Positions 52,919 through 62,607 of a DNA stretch of 64,000 bases are shown piece after piece (position 1 is the first letter of the stretch; each line of letters begins with the position of its first letter). Source of the DNA: Lysinibacillus timonensis (lineage in GTDB: Bacteria; Bacillota; Bacilli; Bacillales_A; Planococcaceae); assembly GCF_900291985.1 (NCBI RefSeq), contig NZ_LT985980.1:2856001-2920000 (forward strand). Reading direction: 5' to 3'. Under the pieces are notes generated by a model, which worked only from the letters and a program-made list of their open reading frames with translations, had not been told where the DNA came from and did not search any database. Made by a program: the position numbers and the translations under genes.

Positions 52919-55345
52919 ATGAGTACAGAATCTAATTTAGTAAAAGAAGCGAGCCTTCAAATTACTGGAATGACTTGTGCAGCGTGTGCGACACGTATCG
53001 AAAAAGGGTTAAATAAAATGGAGGGTGTTGAACAAGCATCTGTCAATTTAGCCCTAGAGAAGTCAACCATTAAATATGACCCATCCAAATTAAGTGAAGC
53101 TGATTTTGAAAAGAAAATCGAAGCACTTGGTTACGGGGTGGTTAAGCAAAAAGCAGATTTTGATATAACTGGCATGACTTGTGCAGCCTGTGCAACACGT
53201 ATAGAAAAAGGGCTAGGTAAAATGGATGGCGTTGCAAGTGCAAACGTCAATTTAGCCCTGGAAAAAGCAACGATAGAATTTAACCCTTCAGAAGTAACGA
53301 TTGCCGATATTATTGCAAAAGTTGAGAAGCTTGGTTACGGTGCACATCAAAAACAAGAAGATAAAGAACAAGAAGACTACCGTGAAAAGCACATTCAAGA
53401 TCAGCAACGTAAATTTATATTTTCTGCGATTTTATCACTTCCATTATTATGGACGATGGTTGGACACTTTGCCTTTACATCGTTTCTATATGTACCAGAT
53501 TTATTAATGAATCCGTGGGTACAATTGATTTTAGCTACACCGGTACAATTTATAATCGGAAAACAATTTTATGTAGGTGCTTATAAAGCACTTCGTAATG
53601 GTAGTGCCAATATGGATGTGCTGGTTGTCATGGGTACTTCAGCAGCGTATTTTTACAGTGTTTATCAAGCGATTGTTACAACAGGGTCGCACCATGCACC
53701 ACACCTCTATTTTGAAACAAGTGCGGTTTTAATTACACTGATTCTTTTAGGTAAGTTGTTTGAAGCCAAAGCAAAAGGTCGTTCATCGGAAGCGATTAAA
53801 AAGTTAATGGGGCTTCAAGCGAAAACAGCCATCGTTGTACGTGATGGGGTGGAAAAAGAAATTCCGTTAGAAGAAGTCGTTATTGGTGACACGATTTTAG
53901 TAAAACCAGGTGAGAAAATTCCAGTCGATGGTGAAGTAATTGAAGGAATAACAGCTGTTGATGAATCCATGTTAACTGGTGAAAGTTTACCAGTGGATAA
54001 AAATGCAGGGGACGTATTGTACGGTTCAACGATTAATAAAAATGGCTTTATCAAGATGAAAGCTACAAAGGTTGGTCGTGACACAGCGTTAGCCCAAATT
54101 ATTAAAGTGGTCGAGGATGCTCAAGGATCTAAAGCGCCAATTCAACGGTTGGCAGACCAAATCTCAGGTGTTTTTGTACCAATCGTAGTAGGGATTGCTA
54201 TTATTACTTTCCTAGTGTGGATTATTTGGGTTCGCCCGGGTGAGTTTACTCCGGCTCTTGAAGTGTTAATTGCAGTACTTGTAATTGCTTGTCCATGTGC
54301 CCTTGGCTTAGCGACACCAACTTCGATTATGGCAGGTTCAGGTCGCGCAGCAGAATTTGGGATTTTGTTCAAAGGTGGCGAACACTTAGAACAAACACAA
54401 AGCATTGACACAGTAGTGGTTGATAAAACAGGTACTGTTACACATGGTAAACCAGTATTAACAGATGTTTTGGTGGCAGATGGTCAAAATGAAGAAACAT
54501 TTTTATCGCTAATTGGAGCGGCTGAAAAACAATCAGAGCACCCATTAGCACAAGCAATCGTTCAAGGCATTCAAGAGAAGGGCATTGAACTTGGCAACAA
54601 TCAATTTTTCGAGGCGATTCCTGGTTACGGTGTGCAGGCAACGATTTCTGGTCAAGGAGTTGTCATTGGTACACGTAAACTGATGCAACAATATGGTATA
54701 AATATTGAACCAGTACTTCCAGTAATGGAAGAACTAGAGAAAAACGGTAAAACAGCAATGCTAGCCGGAATTAATGGACAATATGCAGGGCTAGTTGCCG
54801 TAGCAGATACAATCAAAGATACTTCACAGGAAGCCGTACGCCGATTACAAGACATGGGCATTAAAGTGATCATGATGACAGGTGATAATGAACGAACAGC
54901 CCAAGCTATTGGGAAAGAAGTAGGCGTTGATGAAGTGATTGCAGAAGTGCTTCCAGAGGGTAAAGCAGACGAAGTGAAAAAACTACAACAACAGGGCAAA
55001 AAGGTAGCAATGGTTGGCGATGGTATTAATGACGCACCTGCGCTAGCTACAGCTAATATTGGGATGGCTATTGGTACAGGTACAGATGTGGCCATGGAAG
55101 CTGCGGATATTACGCTAATTCGAGGCGACTTAAATAGTATTGCGGATGCGATTTTAATGAGTCGCAAAACGATGCGAAATATTAAACAAAACCTATTCTG
55201 GGCATTTGCCTATAATACGGTCGGGATTCCGATTGCGGCAATAGGTCTCCTTGCACCTTGGGTTGCAGGTGCAGCAATGGCGTTTAGCTCCGTATCGGTC
55301 GTATTAAACGCCCTGCGTTTACAAAGAGTAAAATTAAACAAATAA
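52919..55345 (+). CDS. copA: Copper-exporting P-type ATPase CopA
   Basis: An 808-residue P1B-type ATPase with two N-terminal metal domains, each with [15 protein letters not shown] (first at about residues 17-31), eight membrane helices, the CPC motif in [33 protein letters not shown] and [10 protein letters not shown]. All catalytic motifs are intact. The ATG at 52919 is preferred, but a GTG 12 bases earlier is possible. It exports Cu(I) received from CopZ. The duplicated metal domains are near-identical. Confidence 0.95.
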   Translation: MSTESNLVKEASLQITGMTCAACATRIEKGLNKMEGVEQASVNLALEKSTIKYDPSKLSEADFEKKIEALGYGVVKQKADFDITGMTCAACATRIEKGLGKMDGVASANVNLALEKATIEFNPSEVTIADIIAKVEKLGYGAHQKQEDKEQEDYREKHIQDQQRKFIFSAILSLPLLWTMVGHFAFTSFLYVPDLLMNPWVQLILATPVQFIIGKQFYVGAYKALRNGSANMDVLVVMGTSAAYFYSVYQAIVTTGSHHAPHLYFETSAVLITLILLGKLFEAKAKGRSSEAIKKLMGLQAKTAIVVRDGVEKEIPLEEVVIGDTILVKPGEKIPVDGEVIEGITAVDESMLTGESLPVDKNAGDVLYGSTINKNGFIKMKATKVGRDTALAQIIKVVEDAQGSKAPIQRLADQISGVFVPIVVGIAIITFLVWIIWVRPGEFTPALEVLIAVLVIACPCALGLATPTSIMAGSGRAAEFGILFKGGEHLEQTQSIDTVVVDKTGTVTHGKPVLTDVLVADGQNEETFLSLIGAAEKQSEHPLAQAIVQGIQEKGIELGNNQFFEAIPGYGVQATISGQGVVIGTRKLMQQYGINIEPVLPVMEELEKNGKTAMLAGINGQYAGLVAVADTIKDTSQEAVRRLQDMGIKVIMMTGDNERTAQAIGKEVGVDEVIAEVLPEGKADEVKKLQQQGKKVAMVGDGINDAPALATANIGMAIGTGTDVAMEAADITLIRGDLNSIADAILMSRKTMRNIKQNLFWAFAYNTVGIPIAAIGLLAPWVAGAAMAFSSVSVVLNALRLQRVKLNK

Positions 55346-55358
55346 ATGGTTAAAATGA

Positions 55359-55384
55359 ACCTGTCACTAGATAAAGTGACAGGT
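55359..55384 (+). terminator. Terminator of copA
   Basis: Perfect 10-base arms ACCTGTCACT and AGTGACAGGT with a 6-base loop, followed by ATCATTTT. Confidence 0.8.
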
Positions 55385-55449
55385 ATCATTTTAGCAAACT
55401 ATATACCTTACTACCGTATAGTAATTGTTGTTGAAGGAGGAATATCGAT

Positions 55450-56070
55450 ATGGAAGACAGCAGTAAAAAAGTGAAGATCGCCATTAATGGGGGAATCGGA
55501 TTTGGAGCAAAACTCAACGCAAAACAACTCATGACAATCTCAAAATATATGAGTGAAGATGAAGAACTGGAGTTAACAACCTTCCAACAACTCTATATCG
55601 AAATTCCGGAAGACCAAAAAGAAGGGATTATTAAGGAATTCGAAAACGCTGGATTAGCATGTTATCCAGTTGGAAATATCGTAAAGAGCCTGAGAACGTG
55701 CAATTTTTGCAAAGGGGAAGAAGAGGAAGGAATGCCAGTGGCAAAAGAGTTAAATCGCCGAATTGCTGGAAGGGTTGTGCCATTCACCTTAAAAGTTGCC
55801 TATACGGGTTGTCCTATTGGTTGTGGCGAACCGATGTTAAGCGACATTGGGGTTATGAAAATACGAGACCATTACAATTTATATGTAGGCGGAAAAGCCA
55901 AAGGTAAGGATGCCGAGGTAGGTACCTTGCTAAAGGAGAATCTAACGCCAGAGGAATTGTATGAGACAGTAGAAAAAATGATTGATGTCTATTCCGAAAT
56001 GGGGAAAAAACGAGAGACATTTTATAAATTTTTCAAACGAATTAGAAGAGAGGAATTTATGGAGATTTAG
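55450..56070 (+). CDS. Nitrite/sulfite reductase-like siroheme protein
   Basis: A 206-residue protein comprising one ferredoxin-like half domain (about 5-75) and the [4Fe-4S]/siroheme ligand region with CNFCKGEEEEGMP and VAYTGCPIGCGEP, the four-Cys pattern of this superfamily. It is far shorter than a complete nitrite reductase, so it belongs to the small redox relatives of unknown substrate. It follows the copper cluster with its own terminator and ribosome site (GAAGGAGG). A TATAC/GTATA pair at 55399-55417 is a weak candidate operator. Confidence 0.8.
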   Translation: MEDSSKKVKIAINGGIGFGAKLNAKQLMTISKYMSEDEELELTTFQQLYIEIPEDQKEGIIKEFENAGLACYPVGNIVKSLRTCNFCKGEEEEGMPVAKELNRRIAGRVVPFTLKVAYTGCPIGCGEPMLSDIGVMKIRDHYNLYVGGKAKGKDAEVGTLLKENLTPEELYETVEKMIDVYSEMGKKRETFYKFFKRIRREEFMEI

Positions 56071-56108
56071 TGACGGGTTTCAGATGCCTTTAATACTAGT
56101 AACAATAG

Positions 56109-56148
56109 AAACAGGAAAAGCGTATAGCCTTTATCCTGTTTTTATTTT
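56109..56148 (+). terminator. Terminator
   Basis: AAACAGGA pairs with TCCTGTTT and is followed by TTATTTTTAG. Confidence 0.7.
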
Positions 56149-56280
56149 TAGCTGTTTCGACAGCTCTTTTTTATTTCTAGAAGGACACTCCGTCAATCAA
56201 CTGGAGATATATGTTAAAATCTAATTAACAGTACACTGCTAAAATGTAAAAATAAGTATGGGGTAGAAGGGGTGGTAGTA

Positions 56281-56667
56281 ATGAAGAAGCTTTTCATATT
56301 AGTATTCATAGCTGTTTTAATTTTGTCGGCTTGCAATCCAACAACGTTAACGTTTAGAGAAATTGAGAATGTCCCTAAGTCGGTACAAGAAAAAATAGAC
56401 CCCAAATATAAACTTCAATTAATAAATGAAGGTGAGGAAGGTTCTTATCTAATTTTCCATTCCAATGGTGATGTAGAAACGGCTATAGAAACAGAAGGAA
56501 CTACATTAATAATCAAGTTTAATGTAGAAGCTAACCCACAAGATACCGTTGTAAAGCAACATACCTATTACTACACGACAGGCCCTAAATTGGATACAAT
56601 CGATATTTTTGTGAATGGGCAATCTACACCTATTGATATGGTGACGGTTGGTGCGGTTACGCAATAA
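56281..56667 (+). CDS. Small lipoprotein of unknown function
   Basis: A 128-residue lipoprotein: signal MKKLFILVFIAVLILSAC with lipobox LSAC (Cys18), then a soluble domain of about 110 residues (KLQLINEGEEGSYLIFHSNG, VKQHTYYYTTG, VNGQSTPIDMVTVGAV). The ATG at 56281 follows GAAGGGGTGG; a GTG nine bases earlier is inside that site. No family is recognised and it is monocistronic. Confidence 0.75.
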   Translation: MKKLFILVFIAVLILSACNPTTLTFREIENVPKSVQEKIDPKYKLQLINEGEEGSYLIFHSNGDVETAIETEGTTLIIKFNVEANPQDTVVKQHTYYYTTGPKLDTIDIFVNGQSTPIDMVTVGAVTQ

Positions 56668-56796
56668 GGAGGAACTTTAAGTATCCGGTTCCTTGCTTAC
56701 AAGTTGTGTTTAGGAGAAAAAGAGCTGTCACTGCACTCTCCGTCCAGAAAATTCCAAACAAAATACGGTACAACAATGAACTTGAGGTGATGTTTG

Positions 56797-57258
56797 ATGA
56801 TATTAGTCAGTTCGTGTTTAGCAGGTTTAGAAGTGAGATATAATGGGACACATTGTTTAGATCAAAAGATTCGAAAACTAATAGAAGAGAAGAAAGCAAT
56901 GACCGTATGCCCCGAACTACTGGGTGGCTTTTCAACACCAAGAGAACCTGCTGAAATTATCGGTGGTACTGGGGAAGATGTATTAGATGGAAAAGCGAAA
57001 GTCATTGAAAAGTCAGGAAAAGATGTGACGGAATTATACATAAAAGGCGCTCATATCACCTTAAATATAGCAAAAGATGTGAATGCAACAATCGTTGTTC
57101 TAAAAGAATATAGTCCGTCCTGCGGCAGTTCCATGATTTATAATGGCCAATTTATTGGAGAGAAAATAACTGGGAATGGTGTTACAACAGCTTTATTAAA
57201 TAGAAACGGCATCCAAGTTATATCAGAAAAGCAGTTTTCTGAGCAATTGGGGATGTAG
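56797..57258 (+). CDS. DUF523 / TudS-like Fe-S desulfidase
   Basis: A 153-residue DUF523 protein. Three conserved cysteines, Cys7 (VSSCLAG), Cys38 (TVCPE) and Cys109 (SPSCGS), match the [4Fe-4S] ligands known for the related thiouracil desulfidase TudS. STPREPAEIIGG is the family core. It probably removes sulfur from thiolated bases or acts in a similar reaction. The ATG at 56797 follows GAGGTGATG; a TTG just before is less likely. Confidence 0.85.
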   Translation: MILVSSCLAGLEVRYNGTHCLDQKIRKLIEEKKAMTVCPELLGGFSTPREPAEIIGGTGEDVLDGKAKVIEKSGKDVTELYIKGAHITLNIAKDVNATIVVLKEYSPSCGSSMIYNGQFIGEKITGNGVTTALLNRNGIQVISEKQFSEQLGM

Positions 57259-57477
57259 GGGCCTCCTTAGTTTCTTCCTTCCGATTTGGACGATAGAAGA
57301 GTAGGACGCATATGTTTCTAGTTGCTCACTTTAGGCATGTCAGTTTTCCTCTATTTTCTGTTTCATAGTTAAAACTTGCCGATTTCATGACGACTTTCTA
57401 TTCAAAATTGAAAAAACATTTGAAATATTTGAAATCTATACTAAAATAACTCTATCAATGGGAGAGAAGGGTTATCA

Positions 57478-58317
57478 GTGTGGATTATCGCAGCAGTAGT
57501 CACAATGTTCTGTTTCGGCACTAATAATTTTATTTTTAAAGCGACATCGAAAACAGGACTTTCTAAAGTACATTTGCAATTTTTCTTCAACTTGACTGCG
57601 TTTTTCATCATGTTGGGATATGGGTTAATCAAAGGATTTTCTGCATTTAATGCATTAACGATTGTATTAGGTGCGTTGATTGGAATTTTAAACGCAAACG
57701 GGAATATTCAAATGTCCAAAGCCTTTGAAAAAGGACCAGGAAGTATAACATCTCCGTTAATTAGTACGAATACGGTGATTCCGATACTTAGTGCAGCATT
57801 AATTTTCCACGAGCATATTACGTTAATTCAATGGTTTGGCATCATTGTGATGCTTGCTTCTGCAGTGGTCATCCAATATACACCAGGTAATGGTGCTGTT
57901 AAAATCGATTATAAGCCTTGGATGGCTCACGTGTTACTCTCCATTGGATCTTTAGGCGTCCTGGGAGTGCTCATGATGACATCTACCCATTTACACATTG
58001 ATTCCATTAATACACTTGTTTGCATGTATGCAGGTGGGGCAACGTATTTAATCGTCAATAGTTTCATTAAAAAGGAACAATGGCAGCCAACTGAACTGAA
58101 ATTAGGCACACTGATTGGATGTATTAGTGTTGTTGGGTATAGTAGCTACTTCTTTGCCATTAATACAGGTATTGCAAGCATCGTCTTCCCAATCGTTAGC
58201 TTAAGCTGTTTAGTTGTCGTTCTCGGTAGCTGTTGGCTTTACAAAGAAAGACTCAAACTCTACCAAATCGTCGGAGTCATATCAGCACTAATTGGAATTG
58301 TAATAACGAAAATTTAG
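57478..58317 (+). CDS. EamA/DMT family transporter
   Basis: A 279-residue protein with ten helices in two homologous EamA halves (the first ending near residue 140), with GKGxxG-like elements replaced by a NGNIQMSKAFEKGPGSITSP linker typical of the RarD/YdcZ-like branch. The start is GTG behind GAGAGAAGGG. The function is probably metabolite export. It is monocistronic. Confidence 0.82.
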   Translation: MWIIAAVVTMFCFGTNNFIFKATSKTGLSKVHLQFFFNLTAFFIMLGYGLIKGFSAFNALTIVLGALIGILNANGNIQMSKAFEKGPGSITSPLISTNTVIPILSAALIFHEHITLIQWFGIIVMLASAVVIQYTPGNGAVKIDYKPWMAHVLLSIGSLGVLGVLMMTSTHLHIDSINTLVCMYAGGATYLIVNSFIKKEQWQPTELKLGTLIGCISVVGYSSYFFAINTGIASIVFPIVSLSCLVVVLGSCWLYKERLKLYQIVGVISALIGIVITKI

Positions 58318-58431
58318 CATGGGACATGTATTCTGGTTTTTGTTCAAGTGATTAAAACTATTTAGTGTCCGGCACTCTATCTATTGAATAATAGGTAGAG
58401 TCAGTAGTATATATATTAAGCTATGTAAGAT

Positions 58432-58471
58432 AACTCATCCGAGGTGCAAACTCAAGGATGAGTTATTTTTT
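58432..58471 (+). terminator. AACYCATCC-type hairpin, copy 1
   Basis: Arms AACTCATCC and GGATGAGTT with ATTTTTT tail. Similar hairpins occur at 60437 and 61203. Confidence 0.7.
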
Positions 58472-58637
58472 GAGGTTATAATTGATGGCAGTCAAAGAGA
58501 ATAGAGGGTTAGTTCCGTTTGTAGCTTTAGGTATTGCTGGATACCAACTTTTGTACGTATTCACTTAATAGGTAGTTGTTACGTTGACTTTATAATCTAC
58601 TGAAATGTGATGAAAGGTTAGTGAAATCACATTAAAT

Positions 58638-58670
58638 AAAGCTCCCTTTACTAATTTTGAAGGGAGCTTT
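58638..58670. terminator. Bidirectional terminator before the chemoreceptor stop
   Basis: Perfect 11-base arms AAAGCTCCCTT and AAGGGAGCTTT. It lies beyond the 3' end of the minus-strand chemoreceptor gene. Confidence 0.8.
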
Positions 58671-58700
58671 TGAGGAATGAAATCCTATTTTCGATATTGG

Positions 58701-59999
58701 TTAGTATGATTGCATTGTTTGGTTTAACTGATCTGCTACTTCAGCTACCTTTAGGCCAATTTCTTCAATTTCTTTTAGTATCGCTGTGAAATTCATCATT
58801 TCTTCGTTAGTACGCTCGTTTTGTTTTTTACTTATAATACTTGCGGATAGAATTTCGTCAAAACTGCTCACCGTTTCTTGTACATTTTGATTCGCTGCAA
58901 TTGTTTGTGAGTTGACGTTGTTGATTTCGTTGACGACATTTTCAATTTGCTTCGTTGTTGTACCTACTAAATTAGTTATTGTAGCGGAAGAAGCTTTTGT
59001 TTGTTCAGCTAATTTTTTCACTTCGTTCGCGACTACGGAAAATCCTTTACCATGCTCACCAGCTCTAGCAGCTTCAATTGCCGCATTGAGTGCTAACAGG
59101 TTTGTTTGATCTGCAATCGATGTAATAACCTCTACAATACTCCCAATTTCTCTTGAGTTTGTTTCAAGTTCACTAATGCTCGATTTAATGCCAGATACAC
59201 TATCTTTTAAAATAGTAATTTGTTGAATGACTTGGTCTAACTGTTGACTTCCCATTTGAGAGATTTCTGTCGTTCGAATAGAAGATTGTAATCCTTCATC
59301 TAGCTCGGTCTTCATATCTTCTAAACGGGCAATCACATCTACTACAGATGTACCAGCTTCTTGCGACATTGCTGCCAATTCTTCAGTAATCGAACCGATG
59401 GATTGCTTCATTTTTTGTTTCGTTTGTAATTCTTGGGTCTCAATAGTGTTGATTTGTATTTCTTGTAAAGCAGATAGCACAAGTTGTGTTTCTAAACTGA
59501 AAATTTTACTGATAGAATAAGAAGCATGTGCTAAGCTTTCTTTATCTTCTTTAAACACTTCTTTTAATACATCTAGGGAATTTGTCATGAGAGATTGAAG
59601 GGTACAAAGATACCATCTAATTTCAACACCGGCTTCTAAATAATAATGGCCTAGTCTTTTTTTCGTTTCTACATATACATCATCAATAACCCCATTATAA
59701 AAACCAATGATATAATCTTTCGTACGCTCTATATCTAACCCTATTGGAGTCAAGTCAAGAACCCTACGTATTCCGTCAATCGGAGAATTATATAGTGGGG
59801 TAAAAATTTCATCAATGTTTTGTTCAATATATGGTTGTATAGCTTTCGCTACTGCGAGATCCTCTAAAGTTAGGTTGATGGAAGAAGCTTGTTCTAATAC
59901 ATGTTTTTGTTTGTTCAGATCCATTTTGACATGGTGAATATGTTTTTCGATTTCATTATGTAAGTATTTAGTTGTCTGTTTCCTTGTGAAAATGTTCAT
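58701..59999 (-). CDS. Globin-coupled chemoreceptor (HemAT-like) lacking the proximal His
   Basis: A 432-residue soluble chemoreceptor with an N-terminal globin-sensor domain (about 40-180) and an MCP domain with the tip [20 protein letters not shown]. In HemAT the F-helix reads HVRIGLEPKWY with a heme-binding His. Here the aligned stretch is [11 protein letters not shown], so Tyr120 replaces the proximal His (His118 is two residues away). Heme binding may be lost or use another ligand. The ATG at 59999 follows AGGGATG; no membrane helix is present. Confidence 0.85.
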   Translation of the reverse strand: MNIFTRKQTTKYLHNEIEKHIHHVKMDLNKQKHVLEQASSINLTLEDLAVAKAIQPYIEQNIDEIFTPLYNSPIDGIRRVLDLTPIGLDIERTKDYIIGFYNGVIDDVYVETKKRLGHYYLEAGVEIRWYLCTLQSLMTNSLDVLKEVFKEDKESLAHASYSISKIFSLETQLVLSALQEIQINTIETQELQTKQKMKQSIGSITEELAAMSQEAGTSVVDVIARLEDMKTELDEGLQSSIRTTEISQMGSQQLDQVIQQITILKDSVSGIKSSISELETNSREIGSIVEVITSIADQTNLLALNAAIEAARAGEHGKGFSVVANEVKKLAEQTKASSATITNLVGTTTKQIENVVNEINNVNSQTIAANQNVQETVSSFDEILSASIISKKQNERTNEEMMNFTAILKEIEEIGLKVAEVADQLNQTMQSY

Positions 60000-60466
60000 G
60001 ACATCCCTGCTTTCAACTTTGTAATCGGTTTCTGAAACTATCATAATATAATAAGTTAAATAAGCATATATATAAAATGATTATTTGTAATAATATTTTG
60101 ACTAATTAGCAAACGGATAAGGATGTGGGTATAACATGTGAATCATCATGTTTTCCCTAAGGTGAGTCAAATAGACTATTTAATGTGGAATCTTAAGTAG
60201 TAAATAGAATAGTTGATATCGACAAAGGAATTTAATTGATTGATTGGCAAAACCCTTCTGTGGCCTCAATTCAATGGTGGATTATTCATACTGTGCATTC
60301 TTGTAAAAAATACAGGGTATTAGTATAATGAAGTGAGAACTAGAGTATCTTAAAGTGACCAATTGATGGTTGCGCACCAATTGGTCAGTATATAATAGTC
60401 ATGCCCTAAAAGGGGATTGGCTGCAATAAGTAAGTAACCCATTAGAGCGCTCAACTCAAGGATGGG
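60000..60466. other. Intergenic region holding the candidate antitoxin RNA
   Basis: About 470 bases. The right part (60301-60476) carries promoters and hairpins of the candidate antitoxin RNA listed separately. The left part shows no gene or structure. Confidence 0.5.
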
Positions 60467-60476
60467 TTATTTTTTA
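60336..60476 (+). ncRNA. Candidate type I antitoxin RNA
   Basis: A promoter TTGTAA (60301-60306), 17 bases, TATAAT (60324-60329) predicts a start near 60336. A second TATAAT at 60391 could start a shorter RNA. Hairpins are GACCAATTG/CAATTGGTC (60357-60386) and the terminator AACCCAT/ATGGGTT (60437-60469) with T6. The RNA runs convergently into the 3' end of the toxin-like gene on the other strand, as in TxpA/RatA and BsrG/SR4. Only sequence features support it; ends are estimates. Confidence 0.5.
60437..60475 (+). terminator. AACYCATCC-type hairpin, copy 2
   Basis: Arms AACCCAT and ATGGGTT, loop containing CTCAAGG, tail ATTTTTT. It overlaps the stop codon of the toxin-like gene on the minus strand. 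Confidence 0.7.
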
Positions 60477-60550
60477 TTTAATGATGAAAGTATAGATACG
60501 ACCAATGCTGCTAATGCAACAGCAAACATCAATGCCTCATATACTGTCAT
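60467..60550 (-). CDS. Holin-like type I toxin candidate
   Basis: A 27-residue hydrophobic peptide: MTVYEALMFAVALAALVVSI, then LSSLNKK. The MTVYEAL start, single membrane helix and basic Lys-Lys end match the putative holin-like toxins of the TxpA/BsrG group. The Shine-Dalgarno GGGGGTGAGG is strong. An extended -10 (TGCTATAAT, 60627-60619) lies about 70 bases upstream. A convergent RNA with a terminator overlapping its 3' end makes a type I toxin-antitoxin locus likely. Confidence 0.7.
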   Translation of the reverse strand: MTVYEALMFAVALAALVVSILSSLNKK

Positions 60551-60618
60551 TGCCTCACCCCCTATCTACAGAGGAGTAAGCCAACCACCACCCTTGAGCT
60601 TAAAACTATTATGGGTCA

Positions 60619-60627
60619 ATTATAGCA
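60619..60627 (-). promoter_or_regulatory. Extended -10 promoter of the toxin-like gene
   Basis: TGCTATAAT on the minus strand. The -35 region is weak. Predicted mRNA 5' leader is about 60 bases. Confidence 0.5.
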
Positions 60628-60762
60628 CATGTGTTCGTATTAATTGATTCCTTCTATTCTACTAATTGTAGTTCATAGGAGGTTATCTATTTTACTAAAT
60701 TAAGTTGGAGATTCGACAACTGCTAGAAACAATAAGCGGCAAGAAATCATAAGAGGTGCAAC

Positions 60763-61202
60763 ATGAATTTAATAGAAAAACTAAAAGCAAAAAACATAAA
60801 AGTATTGGAAATTCCGAAATGGGGAGCGTACTTACGAAAAGAATGGGAGATCCACTACGCCCAACACCTTTCCACCGAAGAAAAAAGAGCGATATATATG
60901 TATGAGGAAGATGGCTTTTGCGGCTATCTGTGGCACTTTTTAGTTATAAAAAGAAAGATTGTCTAGAAGGAAAAGAGGGGGAGCAAGCATTTAACGACGT
61001 AGCAAAACAAAACTGTTTTATGTTCTATCAACATTCTGAAGACGCACTGCTGCTTGAGAATGCTCCAAACTTAAATACTGAAGATTTCGCGTCTGAAATC
61101 GGTACAGATCTATACATAGTAGACAAACAATTTCGCTGGACGTACGTATTAACCCACGAAACAGAATATTGCGGTCCGTATTTTTGTCTGAATGATAAGT
61201 AG
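60763..61202 (+). pseudogene. Frameshifted DUF4275 family gene
   Basis: The first frame (from the ATG at 60763) reads MNLIEKLKAKNIKVLEIPKW ... YEEDGFCGYLWHF and then derails. The second frame continues SYKKKDCLEGKEGEQAFNDV, FYQHSEDALLLENAPNLNTE and TYVLTHETEYCGPYF to the stop at 61200. Adding one T to the T5 run at 60937-60941 joins both into a single 146-residue DUF4275-like protein. The gene is either recently inactivated or affected by a homopolymer error. Its function is unknown. Confidence 0.75.
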
Positions 61203-61238
61203 CCCATCCTGAGTAATAACTCAAGGTGGGTTATTTTT
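61203..61238 (+). terminator. AACYCATCC-type hairpin, copy 3
   Basis: GCCCATCCT... pairs with AGG-TGGGTT around AACTC, followed by ATTTTTT. It follows the DUF4275 frame. Confidence 0.6.
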
Positions 61239-61444
61239 TACCAAGTGAAGAGTGTGTTTAAAAGCACTTCAATAATGGAAGGAACTCCGAGAAAGAAATA
61301 AAGCCCATTTTTGAAGGGGATATAGGTCAAATGGTCTATCCACTATTATCCATTTTATTAATATTTTTCGCTTAGTAATATGATGGAAATTTGTTGTATT
61401 ATTGAGGTTGATCATATATTTCTATCAAGAGAGGGCTGAACACC

Positions 61445-62599
61445 TTGTTTCGTAGTAAAGAAAATCCAAATCATATAGAGGGTATTAAAACCAAAAAATT
61501 AACAAAAGTCTATAACGTGAAAGAGCAAAAGATTGTTATCGATTATTTAGATGCCCAATATGGTCAGTTGAATGGTAAGGAAGTCCTTTTGGATGAAGAC
61601 AATATTTTGAGTACTTCTAAAGATATTTTAAAAGTATTTATAAATCATACAACGAAGTATCAGCCACTACCAACACACATCACAATTTCAACTGAAATGA
61701 ATGAACCTAATCAAGAAGCTATTAAAGCAAATAACATGCAAAACAAACTGTCATTAATAGCTAAAGAACCACGATATATATTAGATGAAATCTATCTGCC
61801 TCCTAGTTCAAAACAACAAATTATAAGGGCGTTATCAATTGTAAAGTATAGTGACAAGTTACGTAATGAATGGGGACTAGGTTCGGTTATGAAAGAGGGG
61901 AGGGCTTCTGTATTAAACTTCTTTGGACCACCAGGAACAGGGAAAAGTATGACAGCCGAAGCGATTGCAAACTATCTAGGGAAAAAAGTGATCACTGTCA
62001 ACTACGCACAATTAGAATCCAAATATGTTGGTGAAACACCGAAAAATATCCAAAAATGCTTTGAAGAAGCTGAAAATCATAACACAATATTAGTTTTTGA
62101 TGAGGCCGATTCATTTCTAGGAAAAAGATTAACCAATGTTACACAATCGGCAGATTACGGAGTAAATGTCACCCGCAGTGTCATGCTAATGGAATTGGAA
62201 CGCTTCACTGGAACTGTTATTTTCACAACGAATCTATTAACGAACTATGACCAAGCCTTTAAGCGGAGAATATTCGCGAATATTGAGTTTACATTGCCTG
62301 ACCGAAACGGTAGAGAACGTATTTGGAAAACACATTTACCAGAATCTTTACCACTACAGCCAGAACTAACAACGGATTGGCTTGCGGAAAAATTTGACCA
62401 TGTTTCAGGAGCAGATATTAAAGACATCGTTTTATATGCAGCTGTAAATTGTTTAAATCGAAACGACGAGACAATTAGTAAACAAGATTTTGAGGATGCT
62501 TATTCTTATATCCAAGCGCGTTATATAGATGACAGCAAACTATCAATCAAATCAGAAGTAATTTCAGAAGAACAATATAAGAAAGAAATGAACCTCTGA
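61445..62599 (+). CDS. AAA+ ATPase of unknown system
   Basis: A 384-residue protein: an N-terminal domain of about 115 residues without recognised homology, then a single AAA+ module. Walker A GPPGTGKS is at 161-168, pore-loop-like YVGETPK at 194-200, Walker B ILVFDEAD at 215-222, sensor 1 FTTN at 260-263 and arginine finger FKRRI at 272-276. The small lid domain follows. The TTG start follows GAGGG. It heads a run of four closely spaced genes. Single-AAA+ proteins of this kind remodel or load partner proteins, so the neighbours may be its substrates. Confidence 0.88.
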   Translation: MFRSKENPNHIEGIKTKKLTKVYNVKEQKIVIDYLDAQYGQLNGKEVLLDEDNILSTSKDILKVFINHTTKYQPLPTHITISTEMNEPNQEAIKANNMQNKLSLIAKEPRYILDEIYLPPSSKQQIIRALSIVKYSDKLRNEWGLGSVMKEGRASVLNFFGPPGTGKSMTAEAIANYLGKKVITVNYAQLESKYVGETPKNIQKCFEEAENHNTILVFDEADSFLGKRLTNVTQSADYGVNVTRSVMLMELERFTGTVIFTTNLLTNYDQAFKRRIFANIEFTLPDRNGRERIWKTHLPESLPLQPELTTDWLAEKFDHVSGADIKDIVLYAAVNCLNRNDETISKQDFEDAYSYIQARYIDDSKLSIKSEVISEEQYKKEMNL

Positions 62600-62607
62600 G
62601 GTGTTCT

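Larger units (their letters stand above)
58318..58700. other. Intergenic region with terminators and a small frame
   Basis: Contains the AACTCATCC hairpin at 58432 and the bidirectional terminator at 58638. Between them, 58485-58568 encodes a 27-residue hydrophobic frame (MAVKENRGLVPFVALGIAGY...) behind GAGG. I do not recognise it and do not annotate it as a gene. Confidence 0.5.

Noticed and set aside
55399..55417. A TATAC/GTATA pair before the siroheme-like gene as a CsoR/CstR operator
   Set aside because: It lacks the G/C tract of known CsoR-family operators and could be chance in AT-rich DNA.
58485..58568. A 27-codon hydrophobic frame on the plus strand
   Set aside because: It has a GAGG before it but no recognisable family and lies between two terminators. 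It does not match the type I toxin pattern.
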